The position numbers were made by a program, and so were the translations under genes. Positions 12,330 through 24,809 of a stretch of DNA of 64,000 bases are shown here, piece by piece. The first letter of the stretch is position 1. Every line of letters starts with the position of its first letter. Source of the stretch: Asterella californica (taxonomy: Eukaryota > Streptophyta > Marchantiopsida > Marchantiales > Aytoniaceae); assembly GCA_036924285.1 (NCBI GenBank), contig JAYKYS010000002.1, positions 44,159,501 to 44,223,500 of the forward strand, read 5' to 3'. A model generated the notes under the pieces. It saw only the letters and a list, made by a program, of their open reading frames with translations, was not told where the DNA came from and did no database searches.

Positions 12330-15034
12330 GTAACAGTCTAAGAGGTCCTCAGGAATCCTAATGACCTGGACGGTATTCAATCTTCTTCTAACATGATAGT
12401 TGTTCCGGTTAGAAGGAAATTGTCCTCATTACCTCTCAGCCATAGCTGCAACTATAATCAATAATTATCTATAATTAGTCACATTTACATATTCAAAATT
12501 ATGAAAAAAGATGACAACAGAAATAGACTTTTTAAATTCTTGTCCAAAAAGTATCTATACCATAGGAAAACTATCATGAATACAGAAAAATATCTTTCTC
12601 TGAATATTTATAAAAAGCACAAACAAATAATGTGGAAGTCATGATTGAATTACATAACACCAAGCTTGCTGAAAACTGGACCCACTCTTACAGAAAATAG
12701 TTTATGCTCCAAATATTTGTGACAGTAATAGAAATATGTTAGTAAACTAAACATCAAGTTCACAATATATATCACAAATGGAAAATCAATAAAGATATAA
12801 TATGTAAACAGATAAACATATAATAAATATTTACTAAAATTGAATATATATATCTAATCGATAATGACTAATGACCACAAAGAACTAAAAAATATACTAA
12901 GTGCTAAGTACAAAATCCAAGAGAAAGAGAGAAGTTTACCTTTGGAACAAAGGAGTTAGAGTCTCAATGTGCAAAATGCACAATGAGGCAAAAACACTAA
13001 GGATGGAGGCTTTGCCCCTCCTGCGCTGGAAGGAGGAGGGGGCAGGAGCTTCCCTCCAGCAGTGCCCCCGACAATTAGACAGTAGCCAGCTGCCCCTGCC
13101 CCCTTTTCATTTTCGCAGCTGCTCAAAAAAAAATATTTTGAAAATTCAAAATGAACTTGCCCGCACTTAAGCTTGTGGTCTAGATTTGTTTGACTCATTG
13201 TAAATTTTGAGATGTAAAAAATTCAAAATACTTTTTTCAGAAAGTTAGCGGTGGAAAATATCTACTGGAAATTATTAATTTCACCAGAAATCGCTCACAG
13301 ACGGCGACGCAATCCTGTATCGCAATATGCTCTGGGTAGCCCAGAATAAAAAGTCCGCATGCTGAAAATGTAAACTCTGGGTAAACCAGAGCATTACTAG
13401 CAGGAGGGGGGTTTAAAAAACAAACTGATGAAGGCGCCAAGACGTCTTCCGTGGTCCCTATCTTCAGTGAATGCGGTGATCTGCACTATTATAATTTGCA
13501 GCGCTTCGAATAATTGTTGGAGGCTTTGATGGTTGCTTTCAGTGGTTCTGAAGTGTAATACATTACACGCAATATATTTTTAAAGATTCAATTCATAAAT
13601 AATTTGATTCGTTTCAAGTTCCTGGAAATAATTCAGAAACAGTTTGGTAAAGTTAATTTTCAAAAAAGTTTAGTTAGAATTTTGAAAACGGTTTGGTATT
13701 GGTTCAGTTCGGTTCAAGTCAAGCTGGGACCGAACCAACTTGACTTTGAACCGTACCGACTGCTAATATCCCCCACATGACTGTTGACTGATAATCTCGA
13801 GATCCAAAAGTGGTTGGCCAGCAAAACAAAAAGCATATAATCAACATCAACCTTTTTACGAGCTTGACACTTCTCCGTACAAGAAAATCAAGATGCAAGA
13901 AAATCATCTCCACAAACTCTACACGCACATAAGTCGATAACGAACCATACACGGTTCATGGAAAAGATTATCCATCCACAAGCATACATACAAAAGACCT
14001 TTCTTTCCCTTTATCTCTACACGTGGAAGTCAGAAATGTACAGAACCATGTACATTGGACTACCACAGCTTGTTCTAATCGTACTTCAAGCAAAACGAGA
14101 ACTTCTTGGATGGCACGTAAACTTGGCCAAACAAGTGCATATGATGTCATCTGGACTAGCCATGAGAACTACCTTAATATATACATTTCTCTGATAAATC
14201 GACGAGAAGCAAGGGAGATCATGATAGCCCTTCCAAGTGGGTATTGAAGATCTCAACGACTCTCGCGCAGGAATATACTTCTTAAATGCATATCTAGCTC
14301 TAATGTAACGGTGCAGCTATGACGGTACTTCGTTAGGAGAATCCGGCCCCACTTCAGCACTACTACTACTACTGATAAATGCGACTCGATCTCGAGGCAT
14401 GACCAATGAAAGTAGGTACACGTGATGGGTGGTGACAAGCATCCTGTAAAAATTTCTTGGTGTACCTTTAGCCCTGCCTCTTCATTGCGATTAAATTCTA
14501 AACAATTCTGACCTAACTGGCAATTATGTAAGTCGGGACCTCTGCTGCTAGGAATTTTTTATCCTGACACCAAACCAAATCACATCCCCTGCTGAAAAAG
14601 AAATATGGAGCAGGATGTGTGATGAAGAGATATGGGCATTCTGCAAAAGGCAAGGTCCTTACTTGAGTACTTCAAGTGAACTTTCCAAGGAATGATGGTC
14701 GTTGAACCGTGCACTGCCTCATCTTCTCGTCGTGTGTTGGTGTGATGACTCACAGATGAATGAGTGGGTCAATTACGGTACTTTTACAAAGGACTGATTA
14801 CTCGGTGCTCGTGATGTACATCCACATTACCCCTAAGCTTCACCTTTCGGCGTCGCTTTGGAGCGTGTCTTCTGTATCACATGCCGAACTGTTCTTTTCT
14901 TGTGCTGTCTCGTGGATCCGTTCGACCTCGATAAGAGATCTGTACACACAAAGAAACCGATGGTAGCAACCTGTAAGAATGACGATGACGAGTGATACTA
15001 ACCAAAACGCAGGTAATCACTGCAAGATGAAATA
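12330..15034. other. Intergenic region downstream of the TBL gene
   Basis: No conserved gene is recognisable. The first 600 bp are very AT-rich; 12,950-13,440 is more GC-rich with only overlapping chance frames. Near 13,690-13,760 ggttcagttcggttcaag and a partial complement form an imperfect palindrome. The 3' UTR of the TBL gene must lie at the right end, but I could not place its poly(A) site. Confidence 0.45.
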
Positions 15035-17353
15035 CTAACCATAATGAGGGTCCGGATGCATGATCAAAGATGCATACAGAAGTTCATTCCAAGTGTCTGG
15101 CACGCCTGGAAGACACCAGTGACTGCAATCCTGGTAACGGGATCCGTTTATCCCTGCTCCATAGGTTCCGGCTGTCTTCGTCCACTTGGAAGGATGGCCG
15201 TCTCTACGATAATCTGTCAGCTCCGTGGCATTTACCAGAGTCACCGGAGTTTTCATCCTACTGATAACTCCCTCTGCAATGCGCACTTTCTCTGTGGGAG
15301 GGTGGTAGATGTCGTCTCTCGTGCGATTTGTGTAAGGCGTTGTCTCCACATTGCACTGCCCTCCGGTGTTCCACTGCCCTCCTCTGTAAGCAATTAGTTG
15401 TTAGACGTTGCCCTTTCTCTGTCCGGGGGACCGAGGCATATCCAAAATGTAATGGGTGATCGATCAAGTCATGAGTACTCCGAGGGATACACTGTGCATA
15501 CCAAGTCGCGTATGCGACGATGCCCGTAATGTGAAAGTCTCACTGCATAACTTACCGAAAATGAGTGGGGGAGAAGCTGCGGAAGAACACACGGGTCGCT
15601 TTGGAGTCAATGCTACGATCAACAAATTGTGCCCATGTCCGCATGCCTTCTTCAAACGCTTCGAGGATTTCCATGTTCACAACTTTTCCTCCTTTCGCGA
15701 AGTAACAATGCCTGTGTGAGTCAGGAATGAGTTACTGTCAGTGATAAAATAGCCCGGCGATCGGAGTAATAGTTTCATATGATTATGAAAGTTAAACTTA
15801 CAACACCCGCCCGAACTTACCCGCGCAGGGTCTTCGCGTAAGTCCACCAGTGTCCTGTGTTGAAGATCAGCAATTGGCCTCGATTCCATTTCTTGGCGCT
15901 CGAGTCGATTCGGTCGACATGGAGCGTTGTCTTGACGAAAGGAGGAGCATCTGCTGGCCTATGACCTTGGTGCACGAGAAATGGTGCTCGGTGGAACTCC
16001 ACTGTAGCGTTGTAATCTGAGTACCGGACAGCCAGATAACTCTGATGCTTGGAAATGTGTTCACCATTTACCTCGAAGACGCGGCTTTTGTTCGCAGCCG
16101 CGTGATAAAGCATACACAACATGGATTCCCATTGATTCCGTCCAAGAGAATCTCCGACGAACGTCATACGCTTGTTCCTCAAGCGCTCCAACATGTCAGT
16201 ACCGTTGAATCTGCGTTCGATCATGTCCCAACTTGTGAGTGAAGGAGAAAGTACAAACCATAGTTCGTAGTGAAGGACATGAAGTTATCAGATACGCTCG
16301 AAACGGGAGTCAAGTCTATTACATAAAACAAGTCTACCTTGGCAGGTCACATTCATAAGGTTGCCATCGCCATTTCAAGTATTCCGTGTCAAGGCGACCA
16401 TTGTTTGTGCAGCTGAAGCCCTCGTCGACGAACGGGCAACTGCTAGGAGGGTACAGAGGGTACGTCTCGTCGTACACCCAATGCCCATAGAAGATATTGC
16501 ACTCAGCCGGGGGAACAGGAGGGGATTCCTCCTCGACGAGGTCATCGGCATTCCCTCCTACATTTGGCAGATCACCACTGGAAATGCTACTTCTACCGGC
16601 TTCGCTGGGTGTAAAGTCGCTTTTCACTTGAAGTTGCGATCCAGCTTCAACATGAGGCTTAACGCCACCTGCTTCAGTGATGAGCTGAGTTCCAGATTGA
16701 GCAAAATGCTTCTCCATACCGCGAGACTTATGGACCCGAGAATCATCAGCTGAATTGAAAGTACTATCGAAAGTTTTCGTATTCGGCTCCCCTTCACTGG
16801 AAGTATCATTACCAAAGACTTCGAGTTCTGATCCTGAAGCGCCATCCCTGTTTAACTTGTCGTTTAACTGTTGTCGAGCTGTGTCTCCCGTTCCAAAGAG
16901 CGGAACGTCTAGCAGCGCCAATCCCCGCGACATTGCCATTTGCTGTTTGTCGTTGTCATCACCATCCGCTATGTGCATCCGCTGCGTCAGTTCTTCCGTT
17001 GTATGGTTGCTGGTGTGGGGAAAGGATTCGGAGACCGAATCTGGTACGGTTTGTGCTCCAGGATTTGACGAATAGAGTAACTGGAAGTTGAGGATGTTCA
17101 TTTTGCAGTGAAAGCTTCCAAGTATATACTGATTGATATCCATGATAAGGATAGTCATTACAAGTACACACGATAACACTACAGGCAGACTGCACGTTGG
17201 AAATGGACCCAAGCTTCTTACATTTTTTAAGCTCCTCCTTACACTTTTGACCGCTTTCGACTCTCTCCTCTCATCCACCGAAGGCTCTCGTTGCTCCGAC
17301 TCCGTACGCCTCACAGTCCTGTCCGTGAGCAACCCCTTCTCATAAGTATCCAT
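15035..17353 (-). CDS. TBL/PMR5-family protein (probable polysaccharide O-acetyltransferase)
   Basis: Four exons join in frame into 636 residues: 17353-16338, 16210-15821, 15711-15556 and 15383-15035. All three introns (127, 109 and 172 bp) have GT..AG ends. The N terminus is cytosolic and basic, with one membrane anchor at about residues 58-78, as in type II Golgi proteins. A long Ser/Glu-rich stem of about 200 residues follows. The PMR5N-type block begins CNIFYGHWVYDETYPLYPPS. The catalytic half has GDS (FVGDSLGRNQWESM), the SPTHFRGGQWNTGG block spanning exons 3-4, and the DxxH motif DCSHWCLPG, so the Ser-Asp-His set of the family is present. Family members O-acetylate xylan, mannan, pectin or xyloglucan in the Golgi; the substrate here cannot be told. 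The start ATG at 17353 is the first in frame. It is the only gene in the window that looks intact and host-owned. Confidence 0.93.
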
Positions 17354-18990
17354 TTTATCACCGGCTCCCGGTACGTTTGACGAGCTAGTGATGTAAGGGC
17401 TCTGATTCAGGGATTTTGATCACCTATACAAAGAATTCACTGGCTTTTCACCCAGCAAGCTCGACCATATCCGCTGCTAGAAATCCATCACCAACTCTAA
17501 GGTCGTTGTCTGGACCTTTTTCTTGTGCTACACGCAGAATCCGCTCCTCCTCATCAGCATTTCGCGGACCAATCCACATGCTTACGGGGATGATATAGGT
17601 AGTTCGAGCTTGAAGGTAAGACTTCAATTACTCTGCTAATCGGACGGGAGTAAGAAGCTTCGACCGTGCAATCTGCCCTCAACCACCTGCTCTCTACAAG
17701 AATGTCGCCAGCCTAAAGGACCATCACAATGCACAAATGAGGGACACAACCACCGCGTCCAAAGTTTCTTTCGTCCGCAATATAGCTAGACAGTGTCGAC
17801 AGCTCAGGAACATAGTGGGAGCACAAAGATAGCGGATAGCACAAAGATGAGGCCTTAACCTCCAAGATAGATCTCAAGTGGTGCACGTCCTCGAATTGTA
17901 CAGATGAAACACGAGTGCTGTAAGTAGCGCAAGAAAAAACCCGTCATCTTTCATTTGAAGTGGGGCCGCAGTAAACCGTATATATTCTTGAGCAACGATG
18001 ACAGCAAAGAGGGACAAGGACCACGAGAACAAGCCGGAGGGAACGATAGCCTCAACGATGTGAGATAGACCTGAACGGCAGACACCTCTAGCCTGACACG
18101 TAAACCTGGCACCGCCTCAGGCAGGTACGCAGGAAAGTGATGCAAACGCACTTCGCCTGGCACTCCCACTTCAGCTTCTAGCTCCGTTCACACCTTTCTC
18201 CTCCGCAATGTGATGCTCGGTTGCTACATCAGTCCACCTAAGAAGCAGCAGTAGGACTACGGTAGGTGCGCGAGAGGGATGGTGATGGCTGGCAGATCGT
18301 TGTAGGGAGCGAAAAACAAGATAAGAGGAAACCTGTCATTCTGCGGAGCCTCGTATTTTGTTTCGGCTCTGCGTGTCGCTCGACTCTTCCCGCCGGGTCC
18401 AGTAGAGAGAAGCCTTTCATATCACACTGGCAGTACTGTCAGTGACCGCCTTCCAGCACATTTCCGGCCATGCGTCAGTTCCCATCATACTCCGCGAATG
18501 TACCGTAAATTCCCGAGATCCGCCACATATGCCGAATAGTTGCAATGTACATACATACAGAGAAGTCCACATCGGAGTCTGGTTATTAGTTATCATAGCA
18601 CTAAGCTTTCTCCATTATTTATTAAATAATGCGATAGTACGTGTTAACCACACTACCCGGTAGCACTGTACGCAAAGGACTCTTGTGTCTCGATTAAATT
18701 TTAAATAGAAAAAAAGGTATGTGCATTGTTATATTTAAATTTTACCAAAAGATTAAGAAAAATATATTTATCATCTAAAGGTAAATTTGACTTCAGACCT
18801 GTTGTTTCTCGAATCGATTTTTCATTCTTACGCTACCATAACTCGTTTTCATATGACTACGATATTCATTCATATTTTCTTATTTGTGCCCTTGTCTGAC
18901 TCCATCACATCCTTGCTCTGCTCTCCACGTGCTACTCCATTAATGCTTAATCACGGAAGCACAGCGTCAACAATAACCAAATGTGTCAAA
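17354..18990. other. Upstream region of the TBL gene and spacer
   Basis: This should hold the 5' UTR and promoter of the minus-strand TBL gene. A TATA-like aatatata on the minus strand near 17,975-17,985 is a possible but unproven core promoter. No other gene is supported, and open frames here overlap and lack recognisable domains. Confidence 0.4.
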
Positions 18991-19025
18991 GAAAAAATAT
19001 CATCTATTGAGAAAAAAGAGAAACT

Positions 19026-19052
19026 CACTCTTGAGAACTCTTCTCAAGAGTG
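19026..19052. repeat. Perfect 12-bp inverted repeat
   Basis: Arms cactcttgagaa (19026-19037) and ttctcaagagtg (19041-19052) flank a 3-nt loop. The next palindrome starts within the last two bases of this one. Confidence 0.85.
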
Positions 19053-19140
19053 AATAAATAAATAAGCATAAACAGGTTGCTTATGGTTAATAAGCAAGCG
19101 TAAGCAAGCAGCAACTTGCTTATGCTTGTTTATTTATTCA
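19051..19140. repeat. 30-bp imperfect palindrome
   Basis: The segment 19051-19080 is the reverse complement of 19111-19140 with about three mismatches; the outer ten bases (tgaataaata / tatttattca) are exact. The 30-nt loop contains further ataagcaagc repeats. A perfect 9-bp hairpin (cttccatct / agatggaag, 19144-19163) follows directly, giving three palindromes in a row. Confidence 0.8.
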
Positions 19141-19946
19141 TTTCTTCCATCTGGAGATGGAAGAGTGTAACAAGTTTAATTTATTATTTATTTAGGTAAT
19201 AAACTAGTGTCTGGATTAAATTAATGTGTATTGTCAGCTAGCATTGTAGTTTCTGTAATGCGTGATTCCGTGATTGGTTTTGTAGGTTATGTTTGGATCT
19301 CCTCGCCATTCTAATTATAGTTATTATTTAATTTAATATTTAAAAAACATTTTATAATAATAAAATATAGAATTTTAACATAATACTACCTCTTTTCAGA
19401 GAACAGAAAGCGCACAAAAGTTCCCCAAAGGCAGTTGGGGATGTTAAAGGGCAATTCGGGATTGTTCACTTTGTCTGGTCTCGTATCCTCAACCCGTGAT
19501 CATTTTAGGAGATTTGTAAATTGACGCCTATTTCTGAATTTGCGAATCGACACCGGAATTTGATTAAACCCCGAGTATGAGAATGAAAGCATGCAAGAGA
19601 ATATTCGTATTGTTATTTGAGGCTAAAGAAAAGATTCTGTTCGTTCCTGATACCCAGAAATCTTCATCTTAACATTTATTACTCAATATTAAGTAGTTTG
19701 TTTTGAGATGAATCTTAACTTATAATTCTTGTGTATTTCACAAGAGTGCGATCAAAGATAATATGCATGCTGGATGAACTCTAGGAACTTTTGCTCGCTT
19801 AATGTTATCGAGAATATATATATATATATTAAATAAATAAATATAAATAAAATAATTTATAAAAATTATCTGTTAGTTCGCACTTGGAAACACGAAGAGA
19901 GTAAAAGATAACCCATTGCTTCACTTCAGAAGGTACAAATCTGAGA

Positions 19947-20191
19947 ATCCATACTCATTAATATACACTGAGATTAGTTTATTATCTAATCTTTTCTGTG
20001 ATTAAGTATTAAATTAAATTTTTATATATTTATCTCTTTCATCGAAAGATAGAAGAGATGAATATATTCGAAAATCTATATTTATTAATATATATTGAGA
20101 TTAATTTATTATCTAATCTTTCATGTGATTAAATATTAAATTAAATTTTATATATTTACCTCCTTCATCGAAAGATAGAAGAGGTGAATAT
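19947..20191. repeat. Tandem duplication of an AT-rich unit of about 126 bp
   Basis: Unit 1 (about 19947-20072) and unit 2 (about 20073-20191) share gagattaRtttattatctaatctt, a ttaaattaaatt block, and the small hairpin tcatcgaaagatagaagaggtgaa. The two are diverged, so the duplication is not very recent. Confidence 0.75.
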
Positions 20192-20222
20192 GCAGGTGCG
20201 CTGAATAGCACCTGCATATTCA
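20185..20222. repeat. Perfect 15-bp inverted repeat
   Basis: Arms tgaatatgcaggtgc (20185-20199) and gcacctgcatattca (20208-20222) are exact reverse complements with an 8-nt loop. It lies at the end of the second AT-rich tandem unit. Unlike its surroundings it is GC-balanced, which suggests an inserted hairpin. Confidence 0.85.
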
Positions 20223-22285
20223 GAGCACCTACATATCATAGATAACAAGCAGCCACGCTTGCAGTGGAATTGCATTGCTATACGTTATCGATTTATCCGA
20301 AATATTTTCTCGGTTTTCACCAGCGATTGCATTCGTCCGTTTCCCACTACACGACAACAAATTCCCCTTCCTTTCCGGTTTTCACAATCGCCTAACGCAT
20401 GGAAACAAACCTACTGTGGTGTTATCAAACAAGCATTGTAGTTTCCCTTGCTCTAACGACTTTCAGTAAATCTGAGCACCTATATCACTAACGAAGGAGC
20501 CTCCTGTTCTGCGTGTCTTCTGCTTTCCCTCTTTCCGATGCCGCGTTTTTCATTAACTTTTGAAATCTCAGGTCATTGCCCTCCTGTGGGCTTTGTTTTA
20601 ATGCTCGATCAGATCACGTTCTTGTTGTTGGTGGGAAGACGGATATAGTGTATATATATCTTGCCTTCTCGACGGTCAGATCGTCTAGAGAGAACGGAGG
20701 AAGCATGACTTGGAGAAGTTTGAGGTCCTAAAGTCCGACTACTCACAGGCTATCTAAACTTACTAACCTCCACAACTGACTGTCGTTTAGATTTTAGTAT
20801 CCCTCCATGTGGTCCCAGGCTCTGTCCACTAATTGCCTTAGGGCTCTAAACTGCTCCTGGTGAAGTACAGGTGGTGTACACGATGTTGTGTCGTCATGAA
20901 CTGCAATGAACGTTGCTATTCGTTCTGAGGCGCTTTCCTCGATGTCGGCTTTGGAAACGCCGATCTCGGCGCAGGGCCACAGAACATCAGTGGGGCCCCG
21001 ACGTATTCCTGTTTCGCGTCATATCTAGCGACACGTCCGACCGGACGTCAGTACGAACGATCTTCGGAAGAAAGCTGGACCGTGGAAACTGGGCTCCAGC
21101 CGCAAAAGAAAATTGAACTGAACTGAACTCACTTCGCTGCTTCAACCGCCCGCAAGCAGCCCGCGAGACTCCTGAATCTTACACTCTATTTGACTCTTCT
21201 CTCGTTAGTGGATTCTTCGCACGAGAACGCTTTCAACGACGAAGTCGACACGACAGCGACGAAGACGACACAGACGACACGAACAAACCGTCTACTCATG
21301 AATCTGGCCTCAAGTGAACAACTTGCTTGCTGAAGCATCAGCTGTCGAGTCCTTCTCGACATTTTCTGCTTGGTGCCTCGAGCTCCATTTGAACATGCCT
21401 CCGTTCCCTTGCATGACCGGCATTCAGCGGATCTCAAGACGAGAAACATCGCATGTTTACTTCCCTGGGAATTTCTCATGATCACCTACATCTTCCTTCT
21501 TCCATGTTCTTTTTGTGTTTTCTTTTCTTTAGAAATGCTTTTAGTACTGAAGAGCGGCGGCACTTCATCTGCGTCCATCTTTCTTCTGAGAAAGGGAACC
21601 TAGAGTGGCCTACTGTGTTGTCAACTACTCAATAATACTGCATGAGTCAGTAGCCAGTCAACTACCATTCCGACCATCACCGTACCAACCAACCCGTCGT
21701 CCGTGGTCCTAAGTACGATGTTGACTGGCCAGGACATTGACTTGTTTGTGCAGGTGCGAGTGGTCTTGCGAATCACGGTTCTCAGCGTCACCGCGTGAGT
21801 CAGCATCCATCGTCGCGATGACCGTCGCGTGTCTGGGGAGTGGATCCGACTCTGGTGTCCGGGTAGGAACGGAACGTCGACTTGAGTCTTGAGCGCTAGC
21901 TGAGCTCGACGCATACTCCGGAGTCCACACATTTACGCACTGTTCAAACTTCAATTTTATCCGGTCCCTTTTATCCAGTATGGTATAGTAGTGGTGTAAA
22001 AGATAGTTCCTCTGGAAATTATTCTACTCCCCTCAGACATGACTTCTGGACAATGATAATTTCGGTTGTGGATATCTCAGAGTTATCCGTAGAAAGTATA
22101 TGCGGTTGTTGTTGCATCATCCGTTCTAGTTTTACCCGTGAATTAAATGCGTTGAGCAGTACATAGTTACGTGGGAGTATTGCATTTAACATCCGCTTTC
22201 TGATTTCAAAATGTGAAAGAACTCACATGCAGCAGAAGATGGTGTTCTGTTAGCGGGTGAGAGCCTTTCAGTATGTACATACTTC
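20223..22285. other. Non-coding or unassigned region
   Basis: I see no recognisable protein. A TATA-like gtgtatatatatc at about 20,646 is followed by GC-richer sequence. Minus-strand frames at 21,186-21,485 and 21,621-21,954 lack known domains; the first has a hydrophobic stretch resembling a signal sequence but no further support. Confidence 0.35.
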
Positions 22286-22345
22286 GTGGACTTCATAGTG
22301 TTATTTCTAAGAACACGGTGTAGCACTCGAAGTCAGCATCTCAAC

Positions 22346-23104
22346 ATGCCTCGTGTTTCGACGAGGAAAGAATTGTTAAAAAATTTGAAAAAGATAGTGG
22401 AGATGCATGTTATGTTAACATCATTGAGTTCTGATTGTTCATCGAGTTCGGGCGAATTGTGTTCGGACGAATCTTGTGATTCTGATGAGGATGAGAGAAG
22501 AAAGCTCGAGGGGTTGCAGAGCGAGTTTCTCACGAGTTCGAGTGAAGATGAGGAGATTGTCTTTTATTCAGATTCAGAGGATGAATTTTTGGAGTTATCA
22601 TGGATTCTGTGCACTTCGTGCTATTTAGAAAGACCACAACAGTTTATGTTCTCGAAAAGAAAACATTTTTACAGAAATTATTTTGAAAATCTTCTTGCTG
22701 ATTCTTTTCGTCAGCTCACAAGGATGGATAGGTGAAGTTTTGCTACACTCGTAGCTTTAGTTAAAGGACATCCGATCTTTCACAACAGAGCTTGTGTGAA
22801 ACAAGCTCAGTTGTCGCTACAAGTTGCAGTCGCACTCGATCAATTTGGGCACGACGATAATGGTGCTACTCTTGAAAGGTCTTTGTTTTTGTGGACATCG
22901 CACATGGAACGATGGTTCTTTATACTAAAAGAGTGACGCATGCTCTGGAGTCAACACTTAGAAGATCGATACAATGGCCGAATCAAGAGGAGAGGAATGT
23001 AACCTCAGAAGCTTTCTCAACGAAGAGATTCCTTAGATGTATAAGATTGATAGATGATACTTTATTATTTTTATCGCAGATACCTAAATATGATGACAAA
23101 ATGT
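22346..23104 (+). pseudogene. Broken PIF/Harbinger-like transposase, 5' part
   Basis: From the ATG at 22346 the frame runs for about 129 codons: an acidic Ser/Glu-rich N terminus, then an aromatic block ending FRQLTRMDR. A TGA at 22733 interrupts it. The same frame continues with SFATLVALVKGHPIF, VAVALDQFG and NGATLERS. After a frameshift near 22,885 it continues as AHGTMVLYTKRV and SIQWPNQEER. The order 'FG..(N)G...', 'GT...YT.RV', 'W.N..ER' is the known run-up to the DDE domain in PIF/Harbinger transposases. The catalytic region is missing because the LTR starting at 23105 cuts the gene. Stop, frameshift and insertion make it non-functional. Confidence 0.6.
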
Positions 23105-24809
23105 TGTCGAGGTGAGAGTTTCTTGAGAAGGGCGAACCTTCTAGCTGTGATACGATCGTGAAGAAGAAGACGAAAATCACACACGGAATACGGATCGCAA
23201 GAAAACACACCACCATGATTTCGATCTGGTCAAGATAAAACACACAACGTGCAAGTAAATCTTCAACTCCAGATCATTCAGACTGTAAATCTCACGCTCA
23301 GTAACTTAGAAATCAGAAAATTGCTCCTGTGAAGCACCAGCGCGTTCACCTAGAAGCTTCTTGTTTTCTATTCAGAAAGATGTCCGTACAAATTTCTGGT
23401 CTCCTCTTTACTCGATTTTGTTCTCTACCCTGAGTCCCTAGATGTCAAAACTCTGATCAGTCAGAAATCTCTTCAGGCCTAACCTCTGTAAGAAACCTCT
23501 CCTAGCTCTTCGATTCTCTACTCGATAGTCTCTGCACGGTACTCCGATAATTCCACAATGCCTTGAGAATTCTCTCCCTCTAGAGTACACCCCTCTAGGT
23601 TTTCCTCCATCCTACGTAACCTTCAGTGTCACCTGGCAAGGGTAAAAGATGCCCTAAACAGATGACAGCAGAAAAATAAATCACTGATAATAAATCTACA
23701 TGTAAGAAGACTAGTTCACTAAGCCTTCCCAGGTTCATCTGTACGGACAGCCACCGAGTCGGTCGTATAGTTAGCATTTGACACCTCCACCCGAAGTAAC
23801 CACGGCTACCTTTGACCACCAGAATCACCTCGTTCTGACACATGGAGCCCGAGTTATCACCATTGTTGTTTTCCGGTCCCCTTAAACTTTGAAGTGTCGT
23901 AAGTATTGCCTCAGGTATCAATTTCACTTGATTTTTCGACCCAAGTGAATAATATGACGAGATGTACATTTTTCTACAAAAGATTTGGTACCAACTTGGA
24001 GTATCTTTGATGCCATCTCGCTACCTCAGGACTTAGAGGGCCGCAACCGAATTCGTACTAGAACCCCTACAACCCGAAGACGAGCTTAGTCCTCTAGCAT
24101 AGAGTCCATTTCGAAATCCGGTGGTAAACTCCCTCTTAGCATCCACACCAGGTGACTGCACTAGTGTAGGGATAGACGAGAGAGTCCCGCATTCACGGTA
24201 TGTTTAAGAGGCATCTAGTGTCACGTCCCTAGGCAACTTGGTGCCCCTCATATTCTCTCGAAAGGGCCAACCTACTCCAAGCCGGTTGTGAGTCTGAGAG
24301 GATTTGATCCGGAAACCTCCTCCTTACAGGTTTGCTAAGCTACACCACGGAAGCTGATCTCACAACTGGTTCTAGAGATCAATTTCTAAGCTGATATGCT
24401 AGAAAACTACGGTATTTCGTCTTTCCTTTCCTAACACGAAGTGCCATAACTTTCTCTAGACATGCTTTTTTTGTGCATTTCGAAATGTAAACAAATACTA
24501 CATACTACAATCTACATGAGAAAAATCTAAAACATATTTTTCGAACTCACTCAGATTTATGGTAAATTTCCCGGTATCAAAAATCTTATAGAAGAACCCC
24601 AAGTAACTTTTCGCCTGCAACTCTGTGTGTAACTTTTGAACATACCACGGTGATCAGCGCGACGAGACCTACGCCGTGGTGTTTTCAGATTTTTGAATTC
24701 TCACTTCCTCCAGAATCGACTTCTCTGAGGTCTTAACTTCACTAAGAGAGACTAACTTCTAACCGAGAGGTGAATTATTTACTGTGTGGAATAATTCACA
24801 TCCACGACA
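23105..24809 (-). mobile_element. Gypsy LTR of about 1.7 kb (3' LTR of minus-strand element)
   Basis: The segment begins tgtcgagg and ends cacgaca on the plus strand, giving TG..CA termini on either strand. Its first 220 bp match 62435-62652, the LTR next to a gypsy gag at the right end of the nest. Its right edge touches a purine-rich tract on the minus strand (TTTAGAGGGGGTGGA, 24810-24823), the expected polypurine tract of a minus-oriented element. The segment contains a tRNA-like module (24282-24371). It inserted into the Harbinger-like gene. Confidence 0.75.
24282..24371 (-). repeat. tRNA-like module within the LTR
   Basis: On the minus strand an A-box-like TGGTGTAGCTTAGC and a B-box-like GGATCAAATCC (9 of 11 to GGTTCGAATCC) are spaced as in a tRNA. 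The ends form an 11-bp stem, ccggttgtgag against ctcacaactgg with one mismatch, longer than a normal 7-bp acceptor stem. I infer a tRNA-derived SINE head or tRNA mimic, not a working tRNA gene. Confidence 0.45.

Noticed and set aside
21186..21485. Small secreted protein gene on the minus strand
   Set aside because: A hydrophobic stretch near an internal Met resembles a signal peptide, but there is no conserved mature domain, promoter or homologue that I recognise.
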